A stretch of DNA of 64,000 nt from a virus. Shown in pieces: positions 40,483-48,166 of this stretch. The stretch's first letter is position 1; each line of letters opens with the position of its first letter. The notes under the pieces were generated by a model that saw only the letters and a program-made list of their open reading frames with translations, did no database searches and had not been told where the DNA came from. The DNA lies in IMG/VR virus record IMGVR_UViG_3300003937_000092, positions 1 to 64,000 of that record; one strand, 5' to 3'. Made by a program: the position numbers and the translations under genes.

Positions 40483-40500
40483 CCCTTTAAGGGTTTTTTT
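40483..40500 (+). terminator. Short plus-strand terminator
   Basis: CCCTT/AAGGG (40483-40493) is followed by TTTTTTT. It would stop plus-strand transcription and insulate the ncRNA from read-in on that side. Short stem, so moderate support. Confidence 0.5.
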
Positions 40501-40527
40501 GTGTTTTGTATTAAAATTATTGGATAT

Positions 40528-40752
40528 TTACCCTATAATTACTCCATTAGAATCAAAATACTTATCTAAAGCACTTAATCTATCGTCCGCGTCTACTAAC
40601 ATTACTAACGCCTCTTCAGCGTTTTTATAGAAGTCCCCTGTTGAGTGGTCTCCGATTCCTACTGCTTTACTACCAAGTAGTTCAAGTGATAATAATGCCT
40701 TTGCTTTATCTGCCTGTGCAGATGTTTTTAACATATTTACTAATTTGTTCAT
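40528..40752 (-). CDS. Hypothetical protein, 74 aa
   Basis: A 74-aa helical protein, MNKLVNMLKTSAQADKAKAL, with a small-residue-rich core (LLSLELLGSKAVGIGDHSTG). Overlaps the Nudix start by four bases (ATGA). A small conserved phage protein of unknown function. Confidence 0.5.
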   Translation of the reverse strand: MNKLVNMLKTSAQADKAKALLSLELLGSKAVGIGDHSTGDFYKNAEEALVMLVDADDRLSALDKYFDSNGVIIG

Positions 40753-41156
40753 TTTAAAATTATTTTTATAAGTTTATTAAATTGTTTTGTCATTGGTTCG
40801 GGTAATTCATCTTTACCAAAATACCCACATTCCGTGTGTTCGTCCCCATCATAAGCGTTTTCTAAATCAGGAAACATCTCTTCTTCAACATCCATAAGGT
40901 AGGTATAAAACATACCTTTAACTTTACTTCCGTCTCTGTTATACCTTTTTATTACCGCGGCAAACTCTATGTCTCCTAACACAGGTAAATCAGTCTCTTC
41001 TATAAACTCTCTAATCGCAGCGTCTTTAGTTGGCTCATCTTCTTCCACACTACCTGCGGGACATGACCAAAAACCTGGTAGAGTTGTTTGTGAGTTTCTT
41101 TTACAAAGTAACACCTTATTATCACATCTTACGATTATTCCTGCGTATTTTTTCAT
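40749..41156 (-). CDS. Nudix hydrolase
   Basis: A 135-aa protein with the Nudix box, GSVEEDEPTKDAAIREFIEE, matching G-x5-E-x7-R-E-U-x-E-E-x-G-U except T for the final G. The N-terminus MKKYAGIIVRCDNKVLLCKR is the usual first strand. It hydrolyses a nucleoside diphosphate linked to another moiety; substrate unknown. Phage Nudix enzymes may clean up nucleotides or act on capped RNA or NAD. Confidence 0.85.
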   Translation of the reverse strand: MKKYAGIIVRCDNKVLLCKRNSQTTLPGFWSCPAGSVEEDEPTKDAAIREFIEETDLPVLGDIEFAAVIKRYNRDGSKVKGMFYTYLMDVEEEMFPDLENAYDGDEHTECGYFGKDELPEPMTKQFNKLIKIILK

Positions 41157-41171
41157 TATTAGTTTTATTGG

Positions 41172-41179
41172 ATATTTAT
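41172..41179 (+). promoter_or_regulatory. ATATTTAT putative phage promoter element
   Basis: ATATTTAT ends four bases before the ATG at 41184. Confidence 0.4.
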
Positions 41180-41183
41180 TAGT

Positions 41184-41540
41184 ATGAAAGTAATCATAGA
41201 AAATAATATTTTAAAAGTCAAAGTTTCTTCCACTAAAAAATCCATAACTGATGGAATGATGGGAAAAAGATTTGATGAGTCCTTTGATGGTATGTTATTT
41301 TTTATGCCTGAACGTACCGAACAAAGTTTTTGGATGTATAATTGTATTATACCATTAGACATTATTTTCATAGATGGAACAACAATAACTAAAATTCATT
41401 CTAACTGTCAACCATGTAATGATAAGAAAAATTGTGAATCATATCAAGGATTTGGTGATACAGTTTTAGAGGTCTTTGGTGGTTTTTGTGAAGAACAAGG
41501 CATAAAAAAAGGAGACATCGTCTCCTTATCTTTATTTTAA
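41184..41540 (+). CDS. DUF192 family protein
   Basis: A 118-aa protein. SSTKKSITDGMMGKRFDESF, then GMLFFMPERTEQSFWMYNCI and IPLDIIFIDGTTITKIHSNC, are the DUF192 pattern (L-M-x-R, W-M-x-N-x-x-x-P-L-D). DUF192 proteins are found in bacteria, often exported; the role is unsettled. A Cys cluster (CQPCNDKKNC) is an addition. It is the only plus-strand gene in this minus-strand stretch and carries its own promoter element. Confidence 0.8.
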   Translation: MKVIIENNILKVKVSSTKKSITDGMMGKRFDESFDGMLFFMPERTEQSFWMYNCIIPLDIIFIDGTTITKIHSNCQPCNDKKNCESYQGFGDTVLEVFGGFCEEQGIKKGDIVSLSLF

Positions 41541-41556
41541 AGTTGTCTTAATTGTT

Positions 41557-43935
41557 TTAAGCTATATCAAATTTTTGTAATTCTTCAATTGAGTGTTCTC
41601 TAGCTCTTCTCTTAGGACTTCCTGAATTAACATCAGCAAAATATAATGTAGACTCTTTAGGGTTACTAAACTCAGGTACACCTTTACTAATTAAGAATTT
41701 TACAGCAACTTCGGCAGCTGTTTTATCATCTAACATCTTATCAGGGTCACTAACGATATCAATACCAACTTTATTTCCATATTTTTGATAATTAGCTTTA
41801 CCCGTTAATTGGTTATAACCTCTACCAACGTATTTTGAACCATCATTTTTATTATTATTACCAATTCTACCATTATATACTAAATTAAAAAACTTATCAT
41901 AGTCTCTCTTTAAATCATTTAATTCTGAATCAGACATCTTTCTAGTTTTTGAAAATATTTTATTAATTCTACGATTAGATGTATTATGATAACCTCTTTC
42001 TTTTTTATTAATAAAATGAGTTTCTTTACCTATTACCGCTAACATACCAATTTGTGCGACTGGGTCTGTAATACCGTTCTCAATCATAGTATCAATTAAT
42101 CTTTGTATTCCTTTAGATGCTTTACCTGAGTACGTATGAGTTATCTTACCATCTAATGTAGTAAACTCCTTACTTGAATATGTATATTTTTCTATATCCT
42201 TATCTTCTATATTTTCATTTTTTAATTTATTATACATTAAATCTTTAGTTCCTGTAGAAAAAATCCCGTTTTCCTCTAATTTGTTGTCTCTCTTAAATTT
42301 ATTTAACGCTCTTTCTGTTTCGGGTCCGAATAACCCATCGACACCATACACCGGTAATTCATAACCTAATAAAGATAATCCAATCTGAAATGACTCAACA
42401 TCTTGTTTAAATCTCATATTTTTACGGTCACTTCTTTCGATGTCACCTTCAATATTGTTAATATTAACTAATAATTGATTACTATCAGCATCGACTAATT
42501 CAGCCTTGTCTGCTTGTTCATTTAATCCTTTTGATTCATTTATTTTTTCTTTAAGTTTTCTTACGAACTCTTTTTGAATCATCTTAACAAACTTAACATA
42601 TGGTGAATCACCTCTATCTTTACTATACTTGTACTTACCTTCAGGTTTTCTCTTACCTCTTCCGAAGTAATTTAACGCAGATATGTTTGTAATACATTTG
42701 TGTCCACCTGAGTTAGCTTGAATCATTTCCCATGCCGGTACACCTAACTTATCTAATATAGCCCACTCATCTTCAGTTAACTTAGTAGATGGTTTGTCCA
42801 TAATATCTTTTAATTTTTCCATATAGTCATCACCCCCATCCATTGAACGAACCTTATCACCATAAAAGGCTTCTAAATCCGCATTAGTGAAACCAACTGA
42901 CTCATCTCCAAATTGTTTATTACCTTCTGATATCCATTTGATAGTAGATAAAGGAATTATCTTTTCTCTTAATTGACTCTCCCATTTACTTAATACTTCT
43001 TGAGCTATATCACCTAAGTTAACACCTTTCAATTCTCTCTCACCTTTAAATGGGTTACATGACGCTTGTACTAACCCCATTGGCCAAGCGATTACTATAA
43101 AGTCAGCTTCAGGATTATTTTTAAATGGAGTATAACGGTCATAAGAACCTGGTTTAAACATTGAACCTCCTCCGTATTGTACTATAATTCCGTCATCAAC
43201 ATAAACTTTATCACTATCTTTTTGTTTCTGTACATAATCTTTTTGATTTAAAGCCATCTCTTCAGGTAACGCATACCCCTTTTCAGCAGCTAATCTATTA
43301 ATGTTTTGAAATATGTTTAATAGTGATGGTTGAGATGTCATTACTAAATCTTCCATAAAACCTGGTTTATTCTTATAAGCTAACATAAGTTTGTTAGTTG
43401 CTAAACCTAAGGCCATTTTATTTTTCTGTAATGACTTATCTTTTTGTAATTTAAATACAAAATTCATTATATCTTGTGGTTCTAACCCATACTTAGCAAA
43501 ATCTGCAGAATCGACTGTAGATATTAATCTAATATCATCGGCAGTAAAGATATCACTTGGTGACATTATTTGAGATAAAGTCTCAACATTTGAACGTGAC
43601 GACCTGAATGATGTTGATGTGTCGCCTTCCACACCTGTTTGACTATCATGATGGTCTGTATGTACAACAAACATCGGCTTTCCATGTGCGAAATCAACTA
43701 AAACCGGCATCGTATCACCTTTAGCATCTTGTTTCTTTACCGCAAATTCCTTATCACCGTATTGTATTATTTCAGAATCAACAACTTTAATTCCATTATT
43801 CTCTAAATAATTTTTCATAGCTAAGGCAGTCGTAACACCGTCTAAATCTTGATGAAAATATATTTTAGCTTTCTCATATCTCTTAGATAAATCGTTGATA
43901 TTTCTTAATCCTGATTCTTTAATTAATTTTTTCAT
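41557..43935 (-). CDS. DHH phosphoesterase / PG-binding / GH19 fusion with leader
   Basis: A 792-aa three-part protein. The leader MKKLIKESGLRN has IKE|S. Residues ~27-450 look like a DHH-type phosphoesterase, with HQDLDGVTTA, VHTDHHDSQ and STVDSADF as metal ligands. A linker around 458-474 holds KINESKGLNEQ, two further [I/L]-x-E sites. Residues ~510-575 form a peptidoglycan-binding module (GLLGYELPVYGVDGLFGPET region). Residues ~600-792 form a GH19-type lytic domain (GKETHF; YVGRGYNQLTGKANYQ). I infer a head-packaged enzyme that could be split by the prohead protease into nuclease and lysin parts. Such a fusion is unusual. Confidence 0.7.
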   Translation of the reverse strand: MKKLIKESGLRNINDLSKRYEKAKIYFHQDLDGVTTALAMKNYLENNGIKVVDSEIIQYGDKEFAVKKQDAKGDTMPVLVDFAHGKPMFVVHTDHHDSQTGVEGDTSTSFRSSRSNVETLSQIMSPSDIFTADDIRLISTVDSADFAKYGLEPQDIMNFVFKLQKDKSLQKNKMALGLATNKLMLAYKNKPGFMEDLVMTSQPSLLNIFQNINRLAAEKGYALPEEMALNQKDYVQKQKDSDKVYVDDGIIVQYGGGSMFKPGSYDRYTPFKNNPEADFIVIAWPMGLVQASCNPFKGERELKGVNLGDIAQEVLSKWESQLREKIIPLSTIKWISEGNKQFGDESVGFTNADLEAFYGDKVRSMDGGDDYMEKLKDIMDKPSTKLTEDEWAILDKLGVPAWEMIQANSGGHKCITNISALNYFGRGKRKPEGKYKYSKDRGDSPYVKFVKMIQKEFVRKLKEKINESKGLNEQADKAELVDADSNQLLVNINNIEGDIERSDRKNMRFKQDVESFQIGLSLLGYELPVYGVDGLFGPETERALNKFKRDNKLEENGIFSTGTKDLMYNKLKNENIEDKDIEKYTYSSKEFTTLDGKITHTYSGKASKGIQRLIDTMIENGITDPVAQIGMLAVIGKETHFINKKERGYHNTSNRRINKIFSKTRKMSDSELNDLKRDYDKFFNLVYNGRIGNNNKNDGSKYVGRGYNQLTGKANYQKYGNKVGIDIVSDPDKMLDDKTAAEVAVKFLISKGVPEFSNPKESTLYFADVNSGSPKRRAREHSIEELQKFDIA

Positions 43936-44501
43936 GATATAAACATATTTTTTTCTTTTGTTCTTCTATTCTTAAGACCATCATTCGAGGACTTATATGA
44001 TAAAATACTTTCTGCCGCTTTTTTATTTTGACCAGATTTAACATATTGTATAAATCTTGACATTCTAACTGAATCACATCCAGTATTAAAAACTAATGAT
44101 ATTAACGAATCAAATTGTCCTTGAGTTAACATATACGTTTTTAATCCTTTATCTTTCCATTCCCCTAAAAATCTTCTAACGCAGTCGGCAGCCTCCGAAG
44201 CATCTTTATAAAGTAACTCTAACGCAGTTTTTTTATCTATCACTAAACCACGTTTTACATCACTACCAGTGTGTCCATAACCGATAGTTAAAACTCCACT
44301 TGTGTCTTTATAAGCCTTTAATACTGGCGCCTTTATGTTACCAATTGGTTTTTTGGGGTCACCTTCTTCAAATTTAATATGGTCCCAAAAGTTTTGACTG
44401 GCCTTCATTATCGTACCATCTTTTTTGTCAGAGTCACTTTCAATTAAATACATTTTACGTATTTGAGACTCTTCCGATTCATTTATAAATAACTTTGACA
44501 T
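43932..44501 (-). CDS. GH24 lysozyme with capsid-targeting-like leader
   Basis: A 189-aa T4/lambdoid-type lysozyme. Leader MSKLFINESEESQIRKMYLI has INE|S and then LIE|S. FEEGDPKKPIGNIKAPVLKA supplies the catalytic Glu, YKDTSGVLTIGYGHT the Asp/Thr part, and FDSLISLVFNTGCDS the later helix. It should cleave peptidoglycan. With the leader, it may enter the head and be delivered at infection rather than (or as well as) causing lysis. Overlaps the DHH-GH19 gene by four bases. Confidence 0.85.
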   Translation of the reverse strand: MSKLFINESEESQIRKMYLIESDSDKKDGTIMKASQNFWDHIKFEEGDPKKPIGNIKAPVLKAYKDTSGVLTIGYGHTGSDVKRGLVIDKKTALELLYKDASEAADCVRRFLGEWKDKGLKTYMLTQGQFDSLISLVFNTGCDSVRMSRFIQYVKSGQNKKAAESILSYKSSNDGLKNRRTKEKNMFIS

Positions 44502-44515
44502 AAAAACTTTTATTA

Positions 44516-44523
44516 ATAAATAT
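44516..44523 (-). promoter_or_regulatory. ATATTTAT putative phage promoter element
   Basis: Minus-sense ATATTTAT lies 14 bases upstream of the lysozyme start at 44501. Confidence 0.45.
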
Positions 44524-44536
44524 CTATAATAACAAA

Positions 44537-44560
44537 AAACCCCTCACTTTGTAGGGGTTT
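44537..44560 (-). terminator. Terminator overlapping a stop codon
   Basis: AAACCCCT (44537-44544) pairs with AGGGGTTT (44553-44560); in minus sense TTTTTT follows. It includes the stop of the 56-aa gene within the loop and base of the stem. Confidence 0.75.
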
Positions 44561-44714
44561 CACTCATTAATGATATTGAACATGCGATGATATTATCAAA
44601 CCACACTTTTTTAGGGTTACTTAGACTTCCTTTTTTAAATGTTTTTACATGACCATCAGTTGTTACTATAGTGATTGAGTCGTGGTTCTTAATACTAATT
44701 TCTCGTATGTTCAT
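44544..44714 (-). CDS. 56-aa protein after the methyltransferase
   Basis: Minus-strand ATG 44714 to TGA 44544-44546 gives MNIREISIKNHDSITIVTTD..., 56 aa, beta-like, with a KTFKKGSLSNPKKVWFDNII region. It overlaps the methyltransferase gene end by 20 bases and its stop lies in a terminator hairpin. This suggests the last gene of the methyltransferase run. No family recognised. Confidence 0.55.
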   Translation of the reverse strand: MNIREISIKNHDSITIVTTDGHVKTFKKGSLSNPKKVWFDNIIACSISLMSETPTK

Positions 44715-45573
44715 CTAAAACTAACTTCAACTGTTTTTGTTCAGTTTGATACTCTTTTAGTCTTTCTCTGGCAACTTCACAGTAATTTTTACTGATATCC
44801 ATACCAATCCAAGGTCTACCTAACATTTCCGCAGCTAAACAAGTAGTCCCACTTCCGTTGAATGGGTCCATAACTACATCTTCTTTATATGAAAGAATTT
44901 TAATCGCCCTATATGGTATATCCAATGAAAATGTCGCCTTTGTTTTTTGTCTTGTATCCGCAAAATAATTCCACTGACCAAAGACTAAAGACATAAAATC
45001 TTTTTTATCTTTATCCTCATAGACTAACTTCTTTCTAAACTCACCTTCAATTTTTTCATTAGGAACCATTTGAAACTCACCTTTCCATTGAGGGGTTCCT
45101 TTAATATCTTTCTTATGTTTTTTCTTATAAGCAAGAATCACACACTCCTTAGGATTATAGATATATGGTGAAGACGGGCTCATCCAACTACCCCAAGCAG
45201 TTGTTTTTGAACGATGTGGGGAATCTTCTTCTAAATCTACAATACCAAAGAAACCAAACCCAATCTCTTTCATTATCATCCAAAATTCAGCAGAAAAATA
45301 TATTCTACCACCTTTTTTTTGTCTGTTAATTTCGTAAGGAATGTTTAGTGCTATACGACCATCGTCTTTAAGTACTCGATAAGTCTCTCTTAACCATTCT
45401 CTTGTAAATTTCCAGTACTCGGCTATTTCTTTATCATCATCCCAACTATCATAATCAATACCAACACCATAAGGTGGACTAGTAACAACTAAGTCTACAG
45501 TTTTTTCGGACATCTCCGACATAAGTTTACGGCCATCACCGCAATAAATTTTATTCTTCTCCATTTTGTTCAA
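44695..45573 (-). CDS. DNA methyltransferase (N4-cytosine/N6-adenine type)
   Basis: A 292-aa beta-class type methyltransferase. DLVVTSPPYGVGIDYDSW has the S/D-P-P-Y catalytic motif IV. DPFNGSGTTCLAAEMLGRPW near the C-terminus is the SAM-binding motif I in permuted order. SPPY favours N4-cytosine but adenine cannot be excluded. No restriction partner is present, so protection of phage DNA from host restriction is likely. It overlaps the DUF3310 gene by 23 bases. Confidence 0.9.
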   Translation of the reverse strand: MNKMEKNKIYCGDGRKLMSEMSEKTVDLVVTSPPYGVGIDYDSWDDDKEIAEYWKFTREWLRETYRVLKDDGRIALNIPYEINRQKKGGRIYFSAEFWMIMKEIGFGFFGIVDLEEDSPHRSKTTAWGSWMSPSSPYIYNPKECVILAYKKKHKKDIKGTPQWKGEFQMVPNEKIEGEFRKKLVYEDKDKKDFMSLVFGQWNYFADTRQKTKATFSLDIPYRAIKILSYKEDVVMDPFNGSGTTCLAAEMLGRPWIGMDISKNYCEVARERLKEYQTEQKQLKLVLDEHTRN

Positions 45574-45787
45574 TTGTTTTAATTCTTCTATCTAAATAAA
45601 ATAACGCTTTTTTTAAATCTTGTACAGGTGGGTTGTCATCTTTTTTTCCACTTCTAACTATATACTTTAATACGTTAAATAGATATGCATCTTCATCTAA
45701 CCCTGTAGCTTCTGCTATTTTTATAACCTCATATGGGTTATCTTCACCACCATAATGGTCAGGGTGTGATACTAATTCTTTACTCAT
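45551..45787 (-). CDS. DUF3310 (SaV-like) protein
   Basis: A 78-aa protein, SHPDHYGGEDNPYEVIKIAE then YLFNVLKYIVRSGKK and DLKKALFYLDRRI. This is the DUF3310 pattern common in phages; a nucleotide-metabolism-related role has been suggested for the fold but is not settled. Overlaps the methyltransferase and the next small gene. Confidence 0.9.
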   Translation of the reverse strand: MSKELVSHPDHYGGEDNPYEVIKIAEATGLDEDAYLFNVLKYIVRSGKKDDNPPVQDLKKALFYLDRRIKTIEQNGEE

Positions 45788-45995
45788 TACCTTTAGCTTT
45801 TAAAACATAATAGTCATCAGCGTGTTTACTAACCTCTATTAAGTCTCTATTAATTAATTGTTTTAAAATTATTCTAGTTTTTTCTGTAGACTCACATAAA
45901 ATATAATCCGATATGTAATTGATATGAATAGGTACCCTAAGTTTACCTGTTAACATATTCATACGTTCTGTTGGTATTTCAAATTTTTCACTCAT
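45780..45995 (-). CDS. Winged-helix-like small protein, 71 aa
   Basis: A 71-aa protein, INYISDYILCESTEKTRIIL then KQLINRDLIEVSKHADDYYV, has helix-helix-wing order as in MarR-like or HTH domains. I infer DNA binding. Overlaps the DUF3310 gene by eight bases. Confidence 0.5.
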   Translation of the reverse strand: MSEKFEIPTERMNMLTGKLRVPIHINYISDYILCESTEKTRIILKQLINRDLIEVSKHADDYYVLKAKGNE

Positions 45996-46006
45996 AGTAT
46001 TATCAT

Positions 46007-46969
46007 TTAATTATTAATTTTCCATTTATTGTAAGGTATCATACTATAAGGATGTCTTTCAAAAAAACTTTCATGAATAAAAGTATACTCATTTTCTTGT
46101 TTTTTATCAAGATACGCACCCCAAAATGATAACGTTGAATTTGATAATATGTGTTTATCACACATACTCATCATATGAACCGCAATATACGGGTCTTCAT
46201 CAATATAAACAAACTTTTCCTTAGGAAACCCTAATTTGTTTACGAAATTTTTGGCAGATTCTAAATTATCTGAAAACACAAGTACTTTATGTCCCTCACT
46301 CTCATTATTTAAAATTTTAATAACCCATTCTTCAGGTATTAATTTTATATCAAAAAAATTATCTTGTCTACCTCCACCCATTCTTAGATGTAAGGATATA
46401 CTATTTTTAAATAAACTACCATAATTGTATTCAATATAATTTGTTATATTTTCATCAGGTTCGAATATTTCTAAAATATAATCCCTCTCGTGATGCCAAT
46501 ACAATTTATTAAAAAAGTAACCCTGAAATAGGTAAGGTGGTTTTACTTTTTGTTTTAAATCGTAGTACACTCCACCTTCACCAGTATCTATATCCCACCC
46601 TAAACTTTGGTCAAACCACCATTCAAAGGCATTAGGTCTACTATCGAACCACGGTAATTTAGGGTAAACATCACCAAATGATATATGTGGGTCTTTTAAT
46701 ATGTGTCCACCCCATGGGTCAAAATGTATATTTCTACCATTTCGATTAAGATGTTTATTAAATTTAGAACTCTCTGATTGATGTGTAGTCCAATAACCAA
46801 CAATTGGGTCATAACCCATTTCTTTAGCGTAGACCATTAAGGTTGCTGTCTGAAACATCATATTACCCAAACCACCCGCTAAAAGAACTGATACAGTTTT
46901 ATCTGTAATATTAACGTCTATAGGGTTTTGAAGTTTCATTAGTTTTGAGGTTTTTTTATTAAGACCCAT
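46007..46969 (-). CDS. GT11-type alpha-1,2-fucosyltransferase-like enzyme
   Basis: A 320-aa protein. VSVLLAGGLGNMMFQTATLM at the start (G-G-L-G-N-x-x-F-Q), SLHLRMGGGRQDN (H-x-R, GDP-fucose site region) and HILSNSTLSFWGAYL (S-N-S-x-x-S-x-W-G-A) are motifs of glycosyltransferase family 11. These move fucose, and sometimes galactose, onto sugar chains. It may decorate the phage fibres or host surface glycans. Acceptor unknown. The gene overlaps its neighbour by 31 bases. Confidence 0.8.
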   Translation of the reverse strand: MGLNKKTSKLMKLQNPIDVNITDKTVSVLLAGGLGNMMFQTATLMVYAKEMGYDPIVGYWTTHQSESSKFNKHLNRNGRNIHFDPWGGHILKDPHISFGDVYPKLPWFDSRPNAFEWWFDQSLGWDIDTGEGGVYYDLKQKVKPPYLFQGYFFNKLYWHHERDYILEIFEPDENITNYIEYNYGSLFKNSISLHLRMGGGRQDNFFDIKLIPEEWVIKILNNESEGHKVLVFSDNLESAKNFVNKLGFPKEKFVYIDEDPYIAVHMMSMCDKHILSNSTLSFWGAYLDKKQENEYTFIHESFFERHPYSMIPYNKWKINN

Positions 46970-47361
46970 TTATGTTCAGAATTTAGTTCAACACTTAGAA
47001 CAAATTCTTGATTCCACATTTCAGGTTCTATTAATGATAAGAAATATTTTCCATCATCTCCATAATAAAGATAATAAATATGACCTATTATCGGCTCAAA
47101 AGAAAATTTAGACTCATACACTATTTGATTTAATTTAACTTCATCAACTAAATTATTATATTCATCTACTAATTCTTGGTATTTTTTATTGAATTTTTTC
47201 TGTATCTTTTGTACATTCCTTTGTTTGTAGGATGAAATATCTTCTATTTTAATAACGGGCGCCGATACGCTACTCCCATAAGGTAATATATTTGCGTTAT
47301 ATTTTTGAGTTTCTTCGTCCCATACAATATGGTCAGGTTTTTTAAGTTTAATGTTACTCAT
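46939..47361 (-). CDS. Hypothetical protein with coiled coil, 140 aa
   Basis: A 140-aa protein, MSNIKLKKPDHIVWDEETQK, with a central coiled coil (about residues 50-80) and an aromatic C-terminus. It lies between the glycosyltransferase and the gene at 47363 with one base of gap. No family recognised. Confidence 0.5.
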   Translation of the reverse strand: MSNIKLKKPDHIVWDEETQKYNANILPYGSSVSAPVIKIEDISSYKQRNVQKIQKKFNKKYQELVDEYNNLVDEVKLNQIVYESKFSFEPIIGHIYYLYYGDDGKYFLSLIEPEMWNQEFVLSVELNSEHKWVLIKKPQN

Positions 47362-47362
47362 C

Positions 47363-48166
47363 TTAGGACTTTAATTCTTGAATTTTAATTGTTTGAAAAA
47401 TATAGTTCATAACCTTTCTCTTAGCTATAGATAAAATAGAACCTTCTAACGGAAATTTTTCTTCATACCTAACCCTAAAAATAGGATATGAATCTTCTAT
47501 CTGTTTTAAAAACTTTTCTGATTTTTTTTCATTGAAAATAATAGCTTTACTTCTAATTAAATTAATTAGACTTTTTTTATCGGTTACGTCTATCACGTCA
47601 CCTTTATAAATTAAATCTACTTTACATTTATTTTCATTAGTTGTTTTAGTGTAGGTATTAATTCTATATTGATAAACATGTAATAACTCATCATACACAA
47701 TATAAAAAAACCCTATACCTGGTTTAGTATTTGTTTTTTTAAGGTCATTAAAGACAATTCGTATTGAAACATTATCATATAGTAATGTCCATATAGACTT
47801 ACCTATTAAAAATAAATCCGTTAATCTACTCTGAGAAAACTTTATAATCTTTGATATTTCTTCTTTAGTTTCTTTACTATGTCTTAAATTATTATACACC
47901 AAGTCGTCTAATAATATTTCATCATCAATATCGTCTGGTTCCCTATTAAGTGTAATATATCTAGAACGGTCCTTAATTGAACCAACGTTAGCTAAATGTA
48001 ACGACAATTCTTGGAAGGATGGGTATAACTTAAATTCATCAAAGTCCTTATCAACTTTGGTAATATAGTCCATTAGAACATATTGTTTATGCTCTAAATC
48101 TATAGGTTCTTGTAAAATCCAATTGGTATCTAATCTCATATTCTCTTTAGTCTTCCTTTTTCCCAA
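47363..48166 (-). CDS. Hypothetical protein, 267 aa
   Basis: A 267-aa protein, MGKRKTKENMRLDTNWILQE, followed by PIDLEHKQYVLMDYITKVDK. The 'LD-x-x-W-I...PIDLEHKQYVLMDY' pattern looks like a conserved phage protein whose role I cannot recall. No catalytic motif. Its start lies within the end of the gene at 48136 (31-base overlap). Confidence 0.5.
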   Translation of the reverse strand: MGKRKTKENMRLDTNWILQEPIDLEHKQYVLMDYITKVDKDFDEFKLYPSFQELSLHLANVGSIKDRSRYITLNREPDDIDDEILLDDLVYNNLRHSKETKEEISKIIKFSQSRLTDLFLIGKSIWTLLYDNVSIRIVFNDLKKTNTKPGIGFFYIVYDELLHVYQYRINTYTKTTNENKCKVDLIYKGDVIDVTDKKSLINLIRSKAIIFNEKKSEKFLKQIEDSYPIFRVRYEEKFPLEGSILSIAKRKVMNYIFQTIKIQELKS

